Source: Ridgeia piscesae (taxonomy: Eukaryota > Annelida > Polychaeta > Sabellida > Siboglinidae). From it: a DNA stretch of 64,000 bases. Positions 50,640-63,740 of the stretch are shown in pieces (within the stretch, counting starts at the first letter, position 1; the number at the start of each line of letters is the position of its first letter). The stretch is taken from contig JAODUO010000046.1 in the NCBI GenBank assembly GCA_025642075.2, positions 111,001 through 175,000 on the forward strand, in the 5' to 3' direction. Position numbers and translations under genes: made by a program. Below the pieces are notes generated by a model that worked only from the letters and a program-made list of their open reading frames with translations, was not told where the DNA came from and did not search any database.

Positions 50640-53600
50640 CACAGGGATTGCCGCTGTGCACAGACTCCGTACATTGAATGTTACCTCCTGTGCACAGACT
50701 CCGTACATTGAATGTTACCTCCTGTGCACACACTACGTACATTGAATGTTACCTCCTGTGCACAGACTACGTACATTGAATGTTACCTCCTGTGCACAGA
50801 CTACGTACATTGAATGTTACCTCCTGTACACAGACTACGTACATTGAATGTTACCTCCTGTGCACAGACTACGTACATTGAATGTTACCTCCTGTGCACA
50901 GACTACGAACATTGAATGTTACCTCCTGTGCACAGACATGTACATTGAATGTTACCTCCTGTGCACAGACTACGTACATTGAATGTTACCTCCTGTGCAC
51001 AGACTACGTACATTGAATGTTACCTCCTGTGCACAGACTACGTACATTGAATGTTACCTCCTGTGCACAGACTACGTACATTGAATGTTACCTCCTGTGC
51101 ACAGACCACGTACATTGAATGTTACCTCCTGTGCACAGACTACGTACATTGAATGTTACCTCCTGTGCACAGACTACGCACATTGAATGTTACCTCCTGT
51201 GCACAGACTACGTACATTGAATGTTACCTCCTGTGCACAGACTACGTACATTGAATGTTACCTCCTGTGCACAGACGTACATTGAATGTTACCTCCTGTG
51301 CACAGACTACGTACATTGAATGTTACCTCCTGTGCACAGACTACGTACATTGAATGTTACCTCCTGTGCACAGACATGTACATTGAATGTTACCTCCTGT
51401 GCACAGACTACGTACATTGAATGTTACCTCCTGTGCACAGACTACGTACATTGAATGTTACCTCCTGTGCACAGACTACGTACATTGAATGTTACCTCCT
51501 GTGCACAGACTACGTACATTGAATGTTACCTCCTGTGCACACACTACGTACATTGAATGTTACCTCCTGTGCACAGACTACGTACATTGAATGTTACCTC
51601 CTGTGCACAGACTACGTACATTGAATGTTACCTCCTGTGCACAGACTACGTACATTGAATGTTACCTCCTGTGCACAGACTACGTACATTGAATGTTACC
51701 TCCTGTGCACAGACTACGAACATTGAATGTTACCTCCTGTGCACAGACATGTACATTGAATGTTACCTCCTGTGCACAGACTACGTACATTGAATGTTAC
51801 CTCCTGTGCACAGACTACGTACATTGAATGTTACCTCCTGTGCACAGACTACGCACATTGAATGTTACTTCCTGTGCACAGACTACGTACATTGAATGTT
51901 ACCTCCTGTGCACAGACCACGTACATTGAATGTTACCTCCTGTGTACAGACTACGAACATTGAATGTTACCTCCTGTGCACAGACTACGAACATTGAATG
52001 TTACCTCCTGTGCACAGACTACGTACATTGAATGTTACCTCCTGTGTACAGACTACGTACATTGAATGTTACCTCCTGTGCACAGACTACGAACATTGAA
52101 TGTTACCTCCTGTGCACAGACTACGAACATTGAATGTTACCTCCTGTGCACAGACTACGTACATTGAATGTTACCTCCTGTGCACAGACTACGACATTGA
52201 ATGTTACCTCCTGTGCACAGACTACGAACATTGAATGTTACCTCCTGTGCACAGACTACGTACATTGAATGTTACCTCCTGTGCACAGACTACGTACATT
52301 GAATGTTACCTCCTGTGCACAGACTACGTACATTGAATGTTACCTCCTGTGCACAGACTACGTACATTGAATGTTACCTCCTGTGCACAGACACGTACAT
52401 TGAATGTTACCTCCTGTGCACAGACTACGTACATTGAATGTTACCTCCTGTGCACAGACTACGTACATTGAATGTTACCTCCTGTGCACAGACTACGTAC
52501 ATTGAATGTTACCTCCTGTGCACAGACTACGTACATTGAATGTTACCTCCTGTGCACAGACTACGTACATTGAATGTTACCTCCTGTGCACAGACTACGT
52601 ACATTGAATGTTACCTCCTGTGCACAGACATGTACATTGAATGTTACCTGTGCACAGACTACGACATTGAATGTTACCTCCTGTGCACAGACTACGACAT
52701 TGAATGTTACCTCCTGTGCACAGACTACGTACATTGAATGTTACCTCCTGTGCACAGACTACGACATTGAATGTTACCTCCTGTGCACAGACACGTACAT
52801 TGAATGTTACCTCCTGTGCACAGACACGTACATTGAATGTTACCTCCTGTGCACAGACACGTACATTGAATGTTACCTCCTGTGCACAGACTACGTACAT
52901 TGAATGTTACCTCCTGTGCACAGACTACGTACATTGAATGTTACCTCCTGTGCACAGACTACGTACATTGAATGTTACCTCCTGTGCACAGACTACGTAC
53001 ATTGAATGTTACCTCCTGTGCACAGACTACGTACATTGAATGTTACCTCCTGTGCACAGACCACGTACATTGAATGTTACCTCCTGTGCACAACTACGTA
53101 CATTGAATGTTACCTCCTGTGCACAGACTACGTACATTGAATGTTACCTCCTGTGCACAGACTCGTACATTGAATGTTACCTCCTGTGCACAGACTACGT
53201 ACATTGAATGTTACCTCCTGTGCACACGACATTGAATGTTACCTCCTGTGCACAGACATGTACATTGAATGTTACCTCCTGTGCACAGACTACGTACATT
53301 GAATGTTACCTCCTGTGCACAGACCACGTACATTGAATGTTACCTCCGTGCACAGACTACGTACATTGAATGTTACCTCCTGTGCACAGACACGACATTG
53401 AATGTTACCTCCTGTGCACAGACTACGTACATTGAATGTTACCTCCTGTGCACAGACACGTACATTGAATGTTACCTCCTGTGCACAGACTACGTACATT
53501 GAATGTTACCTCCTGTGCACAGACATGTACATTGAATGTTACCTCCTGTGCACAGACTACGTACATTGAATGTTACCTCCTGTGCACAGACACGTACATT

Positions 53601-56565
53601 GAATGTTACCTCCTGTGCACAGACTACGTACATTGAATGTTACCTCCTGTGCACAGACTCGTACATTGAATGTTACCTCCTGTGCACAGACCACGCACAT
53701 TGAATGTTACCTCCTGTGCACAGACCACGTACATTGAATGTTACCTCCTGTGCACAACTACGTACATTGAATGTTACCTCCTGTGCACAGACTACGTACA
53801 TTGAATGTTACCTCCTGTGCACAGACTACGACATTGAATGTTACCTCCTGTGCACAGACTACGTACATTGAATGTTACCTCCTGTGCACAGACAGACATT
53901 GAATGTTACCTCCTGTGCACAGACTTTTGAATGTTACCCCTGTGCACAGACACGACATTGAATGTTACCTCCTGTGCACAGACTACGTACATTGAATGTT
54001 ACCTCCTGTGCACAGACACGTACATTGAATGTTACCTCCTGTGCACAGACTACGTACATTGAATGTTACCTCCTGTGCACAGACTACGACATTGAATGTT
54101 ACCTCCTGTGCACAGACTACGTACATTGAATGTTACCTCCTGTGCACAGACACGTACATTGAATGTTACCTCCTGTGCACAGACTACGTACATTGAATGT
54201 TACCTCCTGTGCACAGACTACGTACATTGAATGTTACCTCCTGTGCACAGACTACGTACATTGAATGTTACCTCCTGTGCACAGACTACGTACATTGAAT
54301 GTTACCTCCTGTGCACAGACTACGTACATTGAATGTTACCTCCTGTGCACAGACTACGTACATTGAATGTTACCTCCTGTGCACAGACTACGTACATTGA
54401 ATGTTACCTCCTGTGCACAGACTACGTACATTGAATGTTACCTCCTGTGCACAGACTACGTACATTGAATGTTACCTCCTGTGCACAGACTACGTACATT
54501 GAATGTTACCTCCTGTGCACAGACTACGTACATTGAATGTTACCTCCTGTGCACAGACTACGTACATTGAATGTTACCTCCTGTGCACAGACTACGTACA
54601 TTGAATGTTACCTCCTGTGCACAGACCACGTACATTGAATGTTACCTCCTGTGCACAGACTACGTACATTGAATGTTACCTCCTGTGCACAGACTACGTA
54701 AAATTGAATGTTACCTCCTGTGCACAGACTACGTACATTGAATGTTACCTCCTGTGCACAGACTACGACATTGAATGTTACCTCCTGTGCACAGACTACG
54801 TACATTGAATGTTACCTCCTGTGCACAGACCACGTACATTGAATGTTACCTCCTGTGCACAGACTACGTACATTGAATGTTACCTCCTGTGCACAGACTA
54901 CGTACATTGAATGTTACCTCCTGTGCACAGACTACGTACATTGAATGTTACCTCCTGTGCACAGACTACGTACATTGAATGTTACCTCCTGTGCACAGAC
55001 TACGTACATTGAATGTTACCTCCTGTGCACAGACATGTACATTGAATGTTACCTCCTGTGCACAGACTACGTACATTGAATGTTACCTCCTGTGCACAGA
55101 CTACGTACATTGAATGTTACCTCCTGTGCACAGACTACGTACATTGAATGTTACCTCCTGTGCACAGACACGACATTGAATGTTACCTCCTGTGCACAGA
55201 CAGTACATTGAATGTTACCTCCTGTGCACAGACTACGTACATTGAATGTTACCTCCTGTGCACAGACTACGTACATTGAATGTTACCTCCTGTGCACAGA
55301 CTACGTACATTGAATGTTACCTCCTGTGCACAGACTACGTACATTGAATGTTACCTCCTGTGCACAGACTACGTACATTGAATGTTACCTCCTGTGCACA
55401 GACCACGTACATTGAATGTTACCTCCTGTGCACAGACTACGTACATTGAATGTTACCTCCTGTGCACAGACTACGTACATTGAATGTTACCTCCTGTGCA
55501 CAGACACGTACATTGAATGTTACCTCCTGTGCACAGACTACGTACATTGAATGTTACCTCCTGTGCACAGACTACGTACATTGAATGTTACCTCCTGTGC
55601 ACAGACTACGTACATTGAATGTTACCTCCTGTGCACAGACTACGTACATTGAATGTTACCTCCTGTGCACAGACTACGTACATTGAATGTTACCTCCTGT
55701 GCACAGACTACGACATTGAATGTTACCTCCTGTGCACAGACACGTACATTGAATGTTACCTCCTGTGCACAGACTACGTACATTGAATGTTACCTCCTGT
55801 GCACAGACTACGTACATTGAATGTTACCTCCTGTGCACAGACTACGTACATTGAATGTTACCTCCTGTGCACAGACACGTACATTGAATGTTACCTCCTG
55901 TGCACAGACTACGACATTGAATGTTACCTCCTGTGCACAGACTACGTACATTGAATGTTACCTCCTGTGCACAGACTACGTACATTGAATGTTACCTCCT
56001 GTGCACAGACTACGTACATTGAATGTTACCTCCTGTGCACAGACTACGTACATTGAATGTTACCTCCTGTGCACAGACTACGTACATTGAATGTTACCTC
56101 CTGTACAGACTATACATTGAATGTTACCTCCGTGCAGACAGTACATTGAATGTTACCTCCTGTGCACAGACTACGACATTGAATGTTACCTCCTGTGCAC
56201 AGACTACGTACATTGAATGTTACCTCCTGTGCACAGACTACGTACATTGAATGTTACCTCCTGTGCACAGACTACGTACATTGAATGTTACCTCCTGTGC
56301 ACAGACTACGTACATTGAATGTTACCTCCTGTGCACAGACTACGTACATTGAATGTTACCTCCTGTGCACAGACTACGACATTGAATGTTACCTCCAGTG
56401 CACAGACTACGTACATTGAATGTTACCTCCTGTGCACAGACTACGTACATTGAATGTTACCTCCTGTGCACAGACTACGTACATTGAATGTTACCTCCTG
56501 TGCACAGACTACGTACATTGAATGTTACCTCCTGTGCACAGACATGTACATTGAATGTTAACCTC
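50640..56565. repeat. 34-bp minisatellite downstream of CPSF2, about 174 copies (about 5.9 kb)
   Basis: The unit contains TGTGCACAGACTACGTACAT and TGAATGTTACCTCC. It carries three dyads: TGTGCACA, TACGTA and ACATT-G-AATGT. Variants are mostly short deletions around CTACGTAC (CACGTAC, ATGTAC, CTACGAC). Divergence increases toward both ends. Frames across it (LCTD.YIECYL-type and its antisense) are repeat products. Confidence 0.98.
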
Positions 56566-57310
56566 CTTGCACAGACCACAATTGTAATGTTTATCTGTGC
56601 AAAAAATACTTATTGAATGTTACCTCCTGTCAGCACCCCAGACTTTATCGTACTATATGAATATGTTACCACCTGTTCTATATACAGACGTTTACTGTTT
56701 TAAACATTGAAATTAGCTTCAATATCGCGTCACTGTTGATGCACATGTTACATGAACGGTGTCAATGCAGATTCAGCCCTTGACTTGTGTATAGAAAACT
56801 GCTGTACACACTCTAGCTAGTACCGTGGAAGTGTCCAGTCACGGTCATCGCGTGACCACCACGCCTACCGCCCACCGCCATTTCCCGTTGTCAACATGAC
56901 ATGCGGACGTTTAGCCCTCTCTGAAAGGAGTGACATTTCCGCGAAAAACGATTCCCCGAGTCACGATGTTTACTTTGGAAGCCATTTGTATAACATCGGC
57001 ACAGTGATCAACAAGCAGCTTCCTGGCTGGTTCAATCAACACCTGTTCAATATCCAGCGACGCCAGCTTGCTACTAGGCCTTGCACACAATTTTAATGTG
57101 TTTATCTCTAGAATAAAACCACAAATTCTCCAAAAGAAACATAAGATTCAGCATAGCATACATTATTGACAGCTTTTCAGAATGCTTGCAATATTACTAA
57201 CTGTTATATGAGAGGGATGATTAACTGTATCTTGGCAGGAGTCATGTTTTTTCTTTAAAATAAATATTATTGTAATGTTTAGTATTGCATTTTGTGATTT
57301 CGTGTAAGTA
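56566..57310. other. Intergenic sequence, nothing recognised
   Basis: No supported exon. A frame at 56896-57096 has no recognisable family and no splice or promoter support. Confidence 0.4.
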
Positions 57311-57319
57311 CTCGTTATA

Positions 57320-57418
57320 TGCGTATGTGTACGTGAGTATGTGTACGTGAGTATGTGTACGTGAGTATGTGTACGTGAGTATGTGTACGTGAGTATGTGT
57401 ACGTGAGTATGTGTACAT
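57320..57418. repeat. 14-bp tandem repeat GTACGTGAGTATGT, about 7 copies
   Basis: Perfect or near-perfect 14-mer array. Confidence 0.93.
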
Positions 57419-58440
57419 CTGATTATAAGTTCTTCTGTGACATGCTAATGTATTACCAGCTAAACTACTTTGTAAACATACTATTACTATACCATATTTT
57501 TTCAAGGTGACTCATGGCAGCTTTTATGGCAATCTCTTGATATATTGCTTTGATCCATTCTCAGTCATAGACTTACTATATTATGTGCCGAGGAAGTTGC
57601 ACATTTTGGTCTAATCAATGTTATTTCTTTTCGGCCCCCAAACACACGTATGCCGTTCCACTGGCTGGTTGGTCAAGAATTAGTTCTAATCTATTATATT
57701 AGACGCTGTGGACCGTTCTGAATATCCAGGCACAAAATATCCGTAATTTGGGTGGGAATGCATGGATACGTAGTAAGTGACTAGCTAATGTTGGGTACAT
57801 TTGACAGAACATCGCTATGTCTGGCTTAGTGCAGTCCACTTAAACAAGTGCCGTGGGGCCAGACGCGATAAAACCGTCATCGCCTTGTCGTAAACACGAT
57901 TCATTTTTTGTTTGTTGATTACATGCCGCGCACACGCACTGCTGATTTTATCTGTGTTTTGGTAACTTCTCAGTTATTGTATTACCAACGGAATGGACGT
58001 GGCGTGGCAGACAGCGTCCTTGGGTTCATGGAACTGGTGACTGTCTGTGGTGGACCTACCTAGCCAACACGGCCCGTACTAGTAGTTGGACACGACCGTG
58101 TGACACCACCCACGTCCTCCAGTGACGGGTGACTGCATCTAGTGGGATTGTCACATAGTCACTGATATAGGTTTAAGTGTCGTTATTGCGGGGGGGGGAA
58201 TCGAATGTTCTTTCAACAAAACTGCGTCGCGTTTATTGTAAAATGGGAGCGTAATATTCGCTCTGTGCCGCTGAGCTGCCTCGGTCAATGAGTTCTTACA
58301 CTTGCGGCAGGTGGCAGCACCATCGTGAGTAGAAATAACTCGGTTGCTGAGCGTAGGTCCTGTTGGTTGATCCCTTTCATAAAATACCACCCAAATACCA
58401 TTGAATGGTATTTAAGTGTGTTATGGCCAAGGATATTTGA
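57419..58440. other. Intergenic sequence, nothing recognised
   Basis: No supported exon or named element. A G9 run sits at about 58190. Confidence 0.4.
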
Positions 58441-58454
58441 ATTGTTTGTTCAAA

Positions 58455-58575
58455 CACCACTGAGTGTATCACTGAGTGTACCACTGAGTGTACCACTGAG
58501 TGTACCACTGAGTGTACCACTGAGTGCACCACTGAGTGTACCACTGAGTGTATCACTGAGTGTACCACTGAGACA
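58455..58575. repeat. 12-bp tandem repeat CACTGAGTGTAC, about 10 copies
   Basis: Near-perfect dodecamer array. The antisense frame reads a VHSV repeat, which is a repeat product. Confidence 0.93.
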
Positions 58576-58659
58576 TATGATGTGTCACTGATTGGTCCAG
58601 TGGTACGGTATGGTATTCAGTGTTATTCAATAGTACCATGTTTTGGCTTTTTTGTAAGG

Positions 58660-58662
58660 TTA

Positions 58663-58696
<34 letters not shown>

Positions 58697-58820
58697 CGCG
58701 CGTGCGTGCGTGCGTGTGTGTGTGTGTGTGTTGTGTGTGTGTGTGTGTGTGTGTCGTGCGTGAGAGTGTGTGTGCGTGCGCGTGTGGGTGCGCGTGCGCG
58801 TGCGCGTGTGCGTGTACGAT
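58660..58820. repeat. (TG)n with CG-rich (GCGCGTGC)n segments
   Basis: Alternating purine-pyrimidine microsatellite. Confidence 0.95.
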
Positions 58821-58939
58821 GCGCAGGTGTTTTCTGTCGACCGAACGTTTTATGTTTCTACTAGTTCTTAATAATGTAAACTGTGTGGCCCCTTTTACAC
58901 ATTGTTCCCGTAGACTGAATGCACCATGGACGAGGCACA

Positions 58940-59205
58940 AGCGTGCGTGCGTGCGTGCGTGTCTGTGTCTGTGTCTGTGTCTGTGTCTGTGTCTGTGTCT
59001 GTGTCTGTGTCTGTGTCTGTGTATGTGTCTGTGTCTGTGTCTGTGTCTGTGTCTGTGTCTGTGTATGTGTATGTGTCTGTGTATGTGTATGTGTATGTGT
59101 CTGTGTCTGTGTCTGTGTCTGTGTCTGTGTCTGTGTCTGTGTCTGTGTCTGTGTCTGTGTCTGTGTCTGTGTCTGTGTCTGTGTCTGTGTCTGTGTTTGT
59201 GTATT
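58940..59205. repeat. (TGTGTC)n hexanucleotide array, about 43 copies
   Basis: Starts with GCGTGCGTGC and continues as TGTGTC with a few TGTGTA substitutions. The Cys/Leu, Cys/Val and Ser/Val frames across it are repeat products. Confidence 0.95.
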
Positions 59206-59865
59206 ATGCATGTGCTTTACCGTGGGAGGAAGGACAATAACGACATTGGTCGCCCGACACAAGTGGGAGTTGTGAGACAAGCCCCAACTGATGGGAGACT
59301 TGGCACAACAACTGCTGGGAAGTGCCAAGTAATGTAGTCTTCTGTCACACCTTTTGAACATGGGGTGAAATATTAGGACGTAGTCGCGTCCGCAAATTGT
59401 GCGATATTTGTTCAAAAATAATTGGTGTTTGTGGTTGTTACCCTTCCGTGTCCCTTTCGTCGGAGTTACGTGCTGTTCCGTATGTCCTCCATCCGGAAGT
59501 CGACTTAAGAGTAAGACCGATCCTTGGCCGTGTCGTCAACGCCAGGACACTTCCGGTGATACTGCGAGGTGTTCGTCACGACACCCGGTCGACAGAACAA
59601 TGACTGTAGCCTTGGCTCATCGAAGTCTATTTTTGCAACATCATTGTGCCGGACTCTTTTATACAGCACGCGCCAGCTTCAGTCTCATGTATACTGCGTG
59701 AAAGTACAGGCTCACAACATCGACCCCTCTACTTGCCACGTTGTGTGGGTGTCTATTCGTCACCATGTCTAGCAACAGAAAATTATGCCACTGTTTCGCC
59801 CACAAGTGAAACTGTGTAAAGATTTACTATTGTCATCAATATAGTATTACCCTCCGGCAATATGG
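59206..59865. other. Intergenic sequence, nothing recognised
   Basis: A CpG-richer stretch at about 59440-59600 contains short overlapping frames but no recognisable domain or splice-supported exon. Confidence 0.4.
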
Positions 59866-59867
59866 GG

Positions 59868-59952
<85 letters not shown>
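59866..59952. repeat. (TA)n microsatellite, about 43 units
   Basis: Uninterrupted TATATA run. Confidence 0.97.
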
Positions 59953-59954
<2 letters not shown>

Positions 59955-61205
59955 GTTGCTTCAGTATAGACTGTTCTAATCTATGCTAAATGACGAAACA
60001 GTGTGTTAAGTGTACCGTAACTCTACCCATAGCCATAACATGTGGTTAAATAATTAATCGCTAGTCATCATATACCGTTGAACACGAGGGCCAGTTTTAT
60101 ACTAGAGGGGTGCAATAATATACCGGCATTATACTTGCCCACAACAATATTAAACCGGTATGAGAGGGGAAATGTCATTAAACTGGGTAGCGTTTACGTT
60201 CCCCAGTTCCAAAGTGGGACCACTTGAATTGGACGTTAGACGTACGTTATTACTTATAAAGTTGTTTATCAATGCTCCACCGTAGCTGACTTGGAATTCG
60301 CACGAACGCCCAATGTTGTCAATAGATTGTCCGATTATTGTATCTCGTCAACAACGCCGAGATGACAATTCTTCCACGTCGGTACTTTCATCGTCTAAAC
60401 CTAGATACAGGATCCGCGTCGTTGAATGAACAGGGACTGTCGCGTCAACCTGGATATATGCACCTAATCCCAAATAGAAATCGCCTAATCACAATTAGAA
60501 ATCGTATAGTCGCAATTAGACGATTTCGGGGACGCATTGTTTGAGCTAGCGCCACAAGGAATAAGTTGTCTGCCTCATGAATGCCTTCGTAGACGTGACA
60601 TGTCGAATGTCTCCACAAACACAAACAGGGCGGTTCGTGCCAGACGTGCGCACATGTAACAGAGTCGTGCCGTAGCCAAGTCGACGACGTCGTTAGTGCA
60701 GAAATGTCGTTGCAAGCGACCGCAGAGCGCAATTTTGGCGGGAAAAGTGCGGGCCACGTGCGTCGTTGGCGTTATGACAAGTTTTACAGTGATGTTGTTC
60801 AGCGCATACATGACCGATGATAACATATGTATTCAACATATATAGGCCTACACAGAACGGCTATAAATCAGTCGGGTCCAATTGATCTATCCGAGGTTGT
60901 GAACGTGCACCTTGGCAGTTTGGCAACAACAAGACGACTGGTATTTCTGGAAAGTGCACCTACGCCGCTACAGTCTATAACGTGTAAACAGGAAGCTGAC
61001 GGGGAACGCAAGTGATGTAAGAGGCGCCGGCACAAGAGACAGGGGTGTAGTGACGCTAATGTGTAGGCTGCTAAGTTCCTCATACAATCATCGCGAGCCA
61101 ATGGTCGTTGCGCTATTGTACCCATGGCTGATCGCTGAAGTGAACGGAGTGGAACTATAAATTATAGTAATAGATTTCTCCAATCGCCCAGTGGCCTAGC
61201 CGAAA
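59953..61205. other. Intergenic sequence, nothing recognised
   Basis: Short inverted and direct words at about 60460-60540 (AATAGAAATCGCCTAATC, AATTAGAAATCG, CAATTAGACGATTTC). No gene. Confidence 0.4.
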
Positions 61206-61208
61206 TTT

Positions 61209-61247
<39 letters not shown>

Positions 61248-61280
61248 ATGCGTGCGTGGGTGCGTGCGTGTGTGTGTGTA
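61206..61280. repeat. (TG)n microsatellite with GCGTGCGTG segment
   Basis: Simple repeat. Confidence 0.95.
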
Positions 61281-62324
61281 AACATAAATACGATTATCTA
61301 TAAATATACAAAGTCATGAAGATTATAAATAAATCATAGTTATATTTTAATGTTTAATTTAATCAATATAAATAGTATAGAAACTGCTACTGCAAAGATA
61401 TGTTCAAAATGACTCGAGCAGTGATAACTGTGGAATCATCAGTGAGGGTGTTTTTATGATAGTGATAGAAACACACTCACTTCTCTTAACTGTTTACTGA
61501 AACAATATTATTTTAATTGGATGTTATGTATTATAGCATAACAGACACTGGTTACATAGAAACCAATTGGTTACTGATTCAAATAACTTACTTGTTACAC
61601 AAGTACCTGGTATATTGTTTAATGCATTGAGGTTATGTTCTGCTTTGTTCACATTGCAAGTTATGTGTGTTGTTTATGGTTCACCGTCATGTTATATGTG
61701 TTTAAAAAGTTTATGTTTGTGCATGTTGTGCTTTGCCAGTTTAGTTTATCTTGTTATGAATGTTCACGTTGTATGTTCATATTTGTGTCACTGTTCACAT
61801 TTCAAATTGTTTATTTCCCATGTTGTATATGTTGCATATTTTTATATATGTTATATTTGGTTCGTTTGGTTGTGTTGGTTATAAGTTACCAAATTTTCTT
61901 ACATCCATGGGACATTGACTAATTGGAAGTCCCGTGTTTGGTTCTTCCTGTGTCGAACGCTAATGTCACTAGTGTTACATGTTTGTCAGATAAATTGAAA
62001 TTTGTGTAATAAGTTTATAGCAGTACCTGTTGTATATTATAACATGATCTACAACAAGCCCAAGTGCAGTTTCTTCTTGTCAGACAAAGAAGGATAGTCG
62101 ACCAAAAATTCAAACAATGACAGCTAATAAAAATATAGTCTATGATGAATCTTATTCATGTAATTCGGGAATAAAGGATATATCTTGTATATGTGTTTTG
62201 TTAGTTACATACGACAAAGTTGGCATAATTAATTACAGGTATTTGTTTTAAATGTATTCAACTTAGCAAAAGTGTGTTAAGCTGATGTATGCATAGGCTA
62301 TACCACAACATAATAACAAGGCCA
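61281..62324. other. AT-rich intergenic sequence, nothing recognised
   Basis: Two overlapping frames at 61567-61922 are Cys/Leu/Val-rich from a TTGTTATGTTC-like composition and have no recognisable family. Confidence 0.4.
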
Positions 62325-62587
62325 ACAGGTGGCTGCTGGTATCCTGTTTGGCGCCAAACCACTATTCCAAAATTGGGGTGTGGGTATGAGTTTGGTTTAG
62401 GGTTTAGGATTTGGATTGGGGTTAAGGCAATGATCTATTATATAGAGATCAGTGGTACTACTTTTTATACAAGTAAACTCTGGCTCGATCCCCAAAAGTC
62501 GGGTTTTCATTGTTACTGCCATGCAGCGGCGACAGCCTCGCACCCCCATTTGGAATAGTGGTTTGGTCCAAATCTTGCTGCACCTGT
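62325..62587. mobile_element. Foldback/MITE-like element with terminal inverted repeats
   Basis: Left 62354-62380 (CCAAACCACTATTCCAAAAT then TGGGGTG) is inverted at about 62541-62566 (CACCCCCATTTGGAATAGTG then GTTTGG). Outer ACAGGTG (62325-62331) is inverted as CACCTGT (62581-62587). About 263 bases, non-coding. A clear target duplication is not visible. Confidence 0.78.
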
Positions 62588-63545
62588 CTCCACTTTAAAA
62601 CAATAATAATACATTTTCAGCGTAACTGGTTTGATTCTACACGTCATATATTTGCCATTATGAATAATTAGCAGTACCATAAAATGTGTTAGACACAAAT
62701 TTTCGTATCAACGACCTTTTGTTGACGCGTCTTGGGTGACTGGCGCCCGGAGTGGTGTCGTCTGCTCCAACTGCTCGGATGTTTTCGCGGTCGTCTCGTC
62801 ATATCGCGTAACCTGTGGCAGTAGGTCGACCGGGCGGGTGGGGGAGTAGGTTGAGTTTAACCACAACAAACGACAGGGGAAGGACGTGTAAAACACGGCC
62901 CGGTCTTGAAAACGCTACCGTAGAACCTAGATTTAAGACACTTCTTATCTCATTTAAAATACATATATGCATAAATATGATCAAACGACGACGGATATAG
63001 TATAACACAACAGCTTTATGTACACGTAGCGTCTGGTTGTTTTAGCTTGGCTAGTTTATATTATGCGTGTTGCCACCTGACCTACAGTGTGTTGAATTTG
63101 GCCACGACTGGGGTGCCTCCAATTTAGTCGCAGGATGGATCTTCGGAGCGGGGCGGGGCGGGCGAGGTGGAGCTGAGCCCCTCACATTGACACAGGTGCT
63201 GGACATATGACAATGAGTAGCACTCACAGGGTTGTCACCCATCCTTAAAATACGACACATTCCGTAATTACGAGATAAATATAACATCCTTTATAACGAG
63301 AACGAGGGTGGACTTATCATTGTTTTTTCCGTGTCGATTACGGAGAGCATGAATAGCTCTACAAAAGTAACGCCTGCGAAAAACGTTAACAATACACCCT
63401 CCCCTACACACCCTGTGTAACATTGCACGTCACGTTCTACGTGAGTAAGGGACAATGGGCAATATTGCTTTTTAAATATGTTATGCTATTATATACATCC
63501 ATTGTTTGTATGTAAATAACACGAAGGCAATAACTATTATTAAAT
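62588..63545. other. Intergenic sequence, nothing recognised
   Basis: No supported exon. A GC-rich patch at about 63140-63180 (GGGGCGGGGCGGGCGAGG) could be Sp1-type sequence, without further support. Confidence 0.4.
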
Positions 63546-63740
63546 TATCATTATGATATGATTCCAGACAGCGCTGCAGCGCAGACAATAAGGCGCAGGT
63601 TCAGCTCCAGAGAAAATAAATTACGTTCCAACGCCGGTGGTTGTATTTTCAACGGTGCCCGGCGTTTGTGCATTAATTACCGCCATAATCATTCCTCATA
63701 TGGGAACATACGTAGGAAATCCCTATAACGCCTCGTGATT
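63546..63740. mobile_element. SINE-like fragment near the right end
   Basis: A tRNA-like head (GCGCTGCAGCGCAGAC, GGTTCAGCTCC) is followed by CCGGTGGTTGTATTTTCAAC and GTGCATTAATTACCGCCATA, parallel to the family body at 31855-32165. The tail is not clear. Confidence 0.5.

Noticed and set aside
50640..56565. Possible CRISPR array because of regular short repeats
   Set aside because: Units are directly tandem with no unique spacers, in a eukaryotic genome with no cas genes.
58582..59415. Frames of 184-251 codons
   Set aside because: Generated by (TG)n and (TGTGTC)n repeats.
60338..61125. Several overlapping 62-95 codon frames
   Set aside because: Overlap on both strands, no domain, and short-word repeats in the area.
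61567..61922. Two overlapping hydrophobic frames of 95-105 codons
   Set aside because: Composition-driven (TGTT-rich) with no transmembrane family match or gene context.
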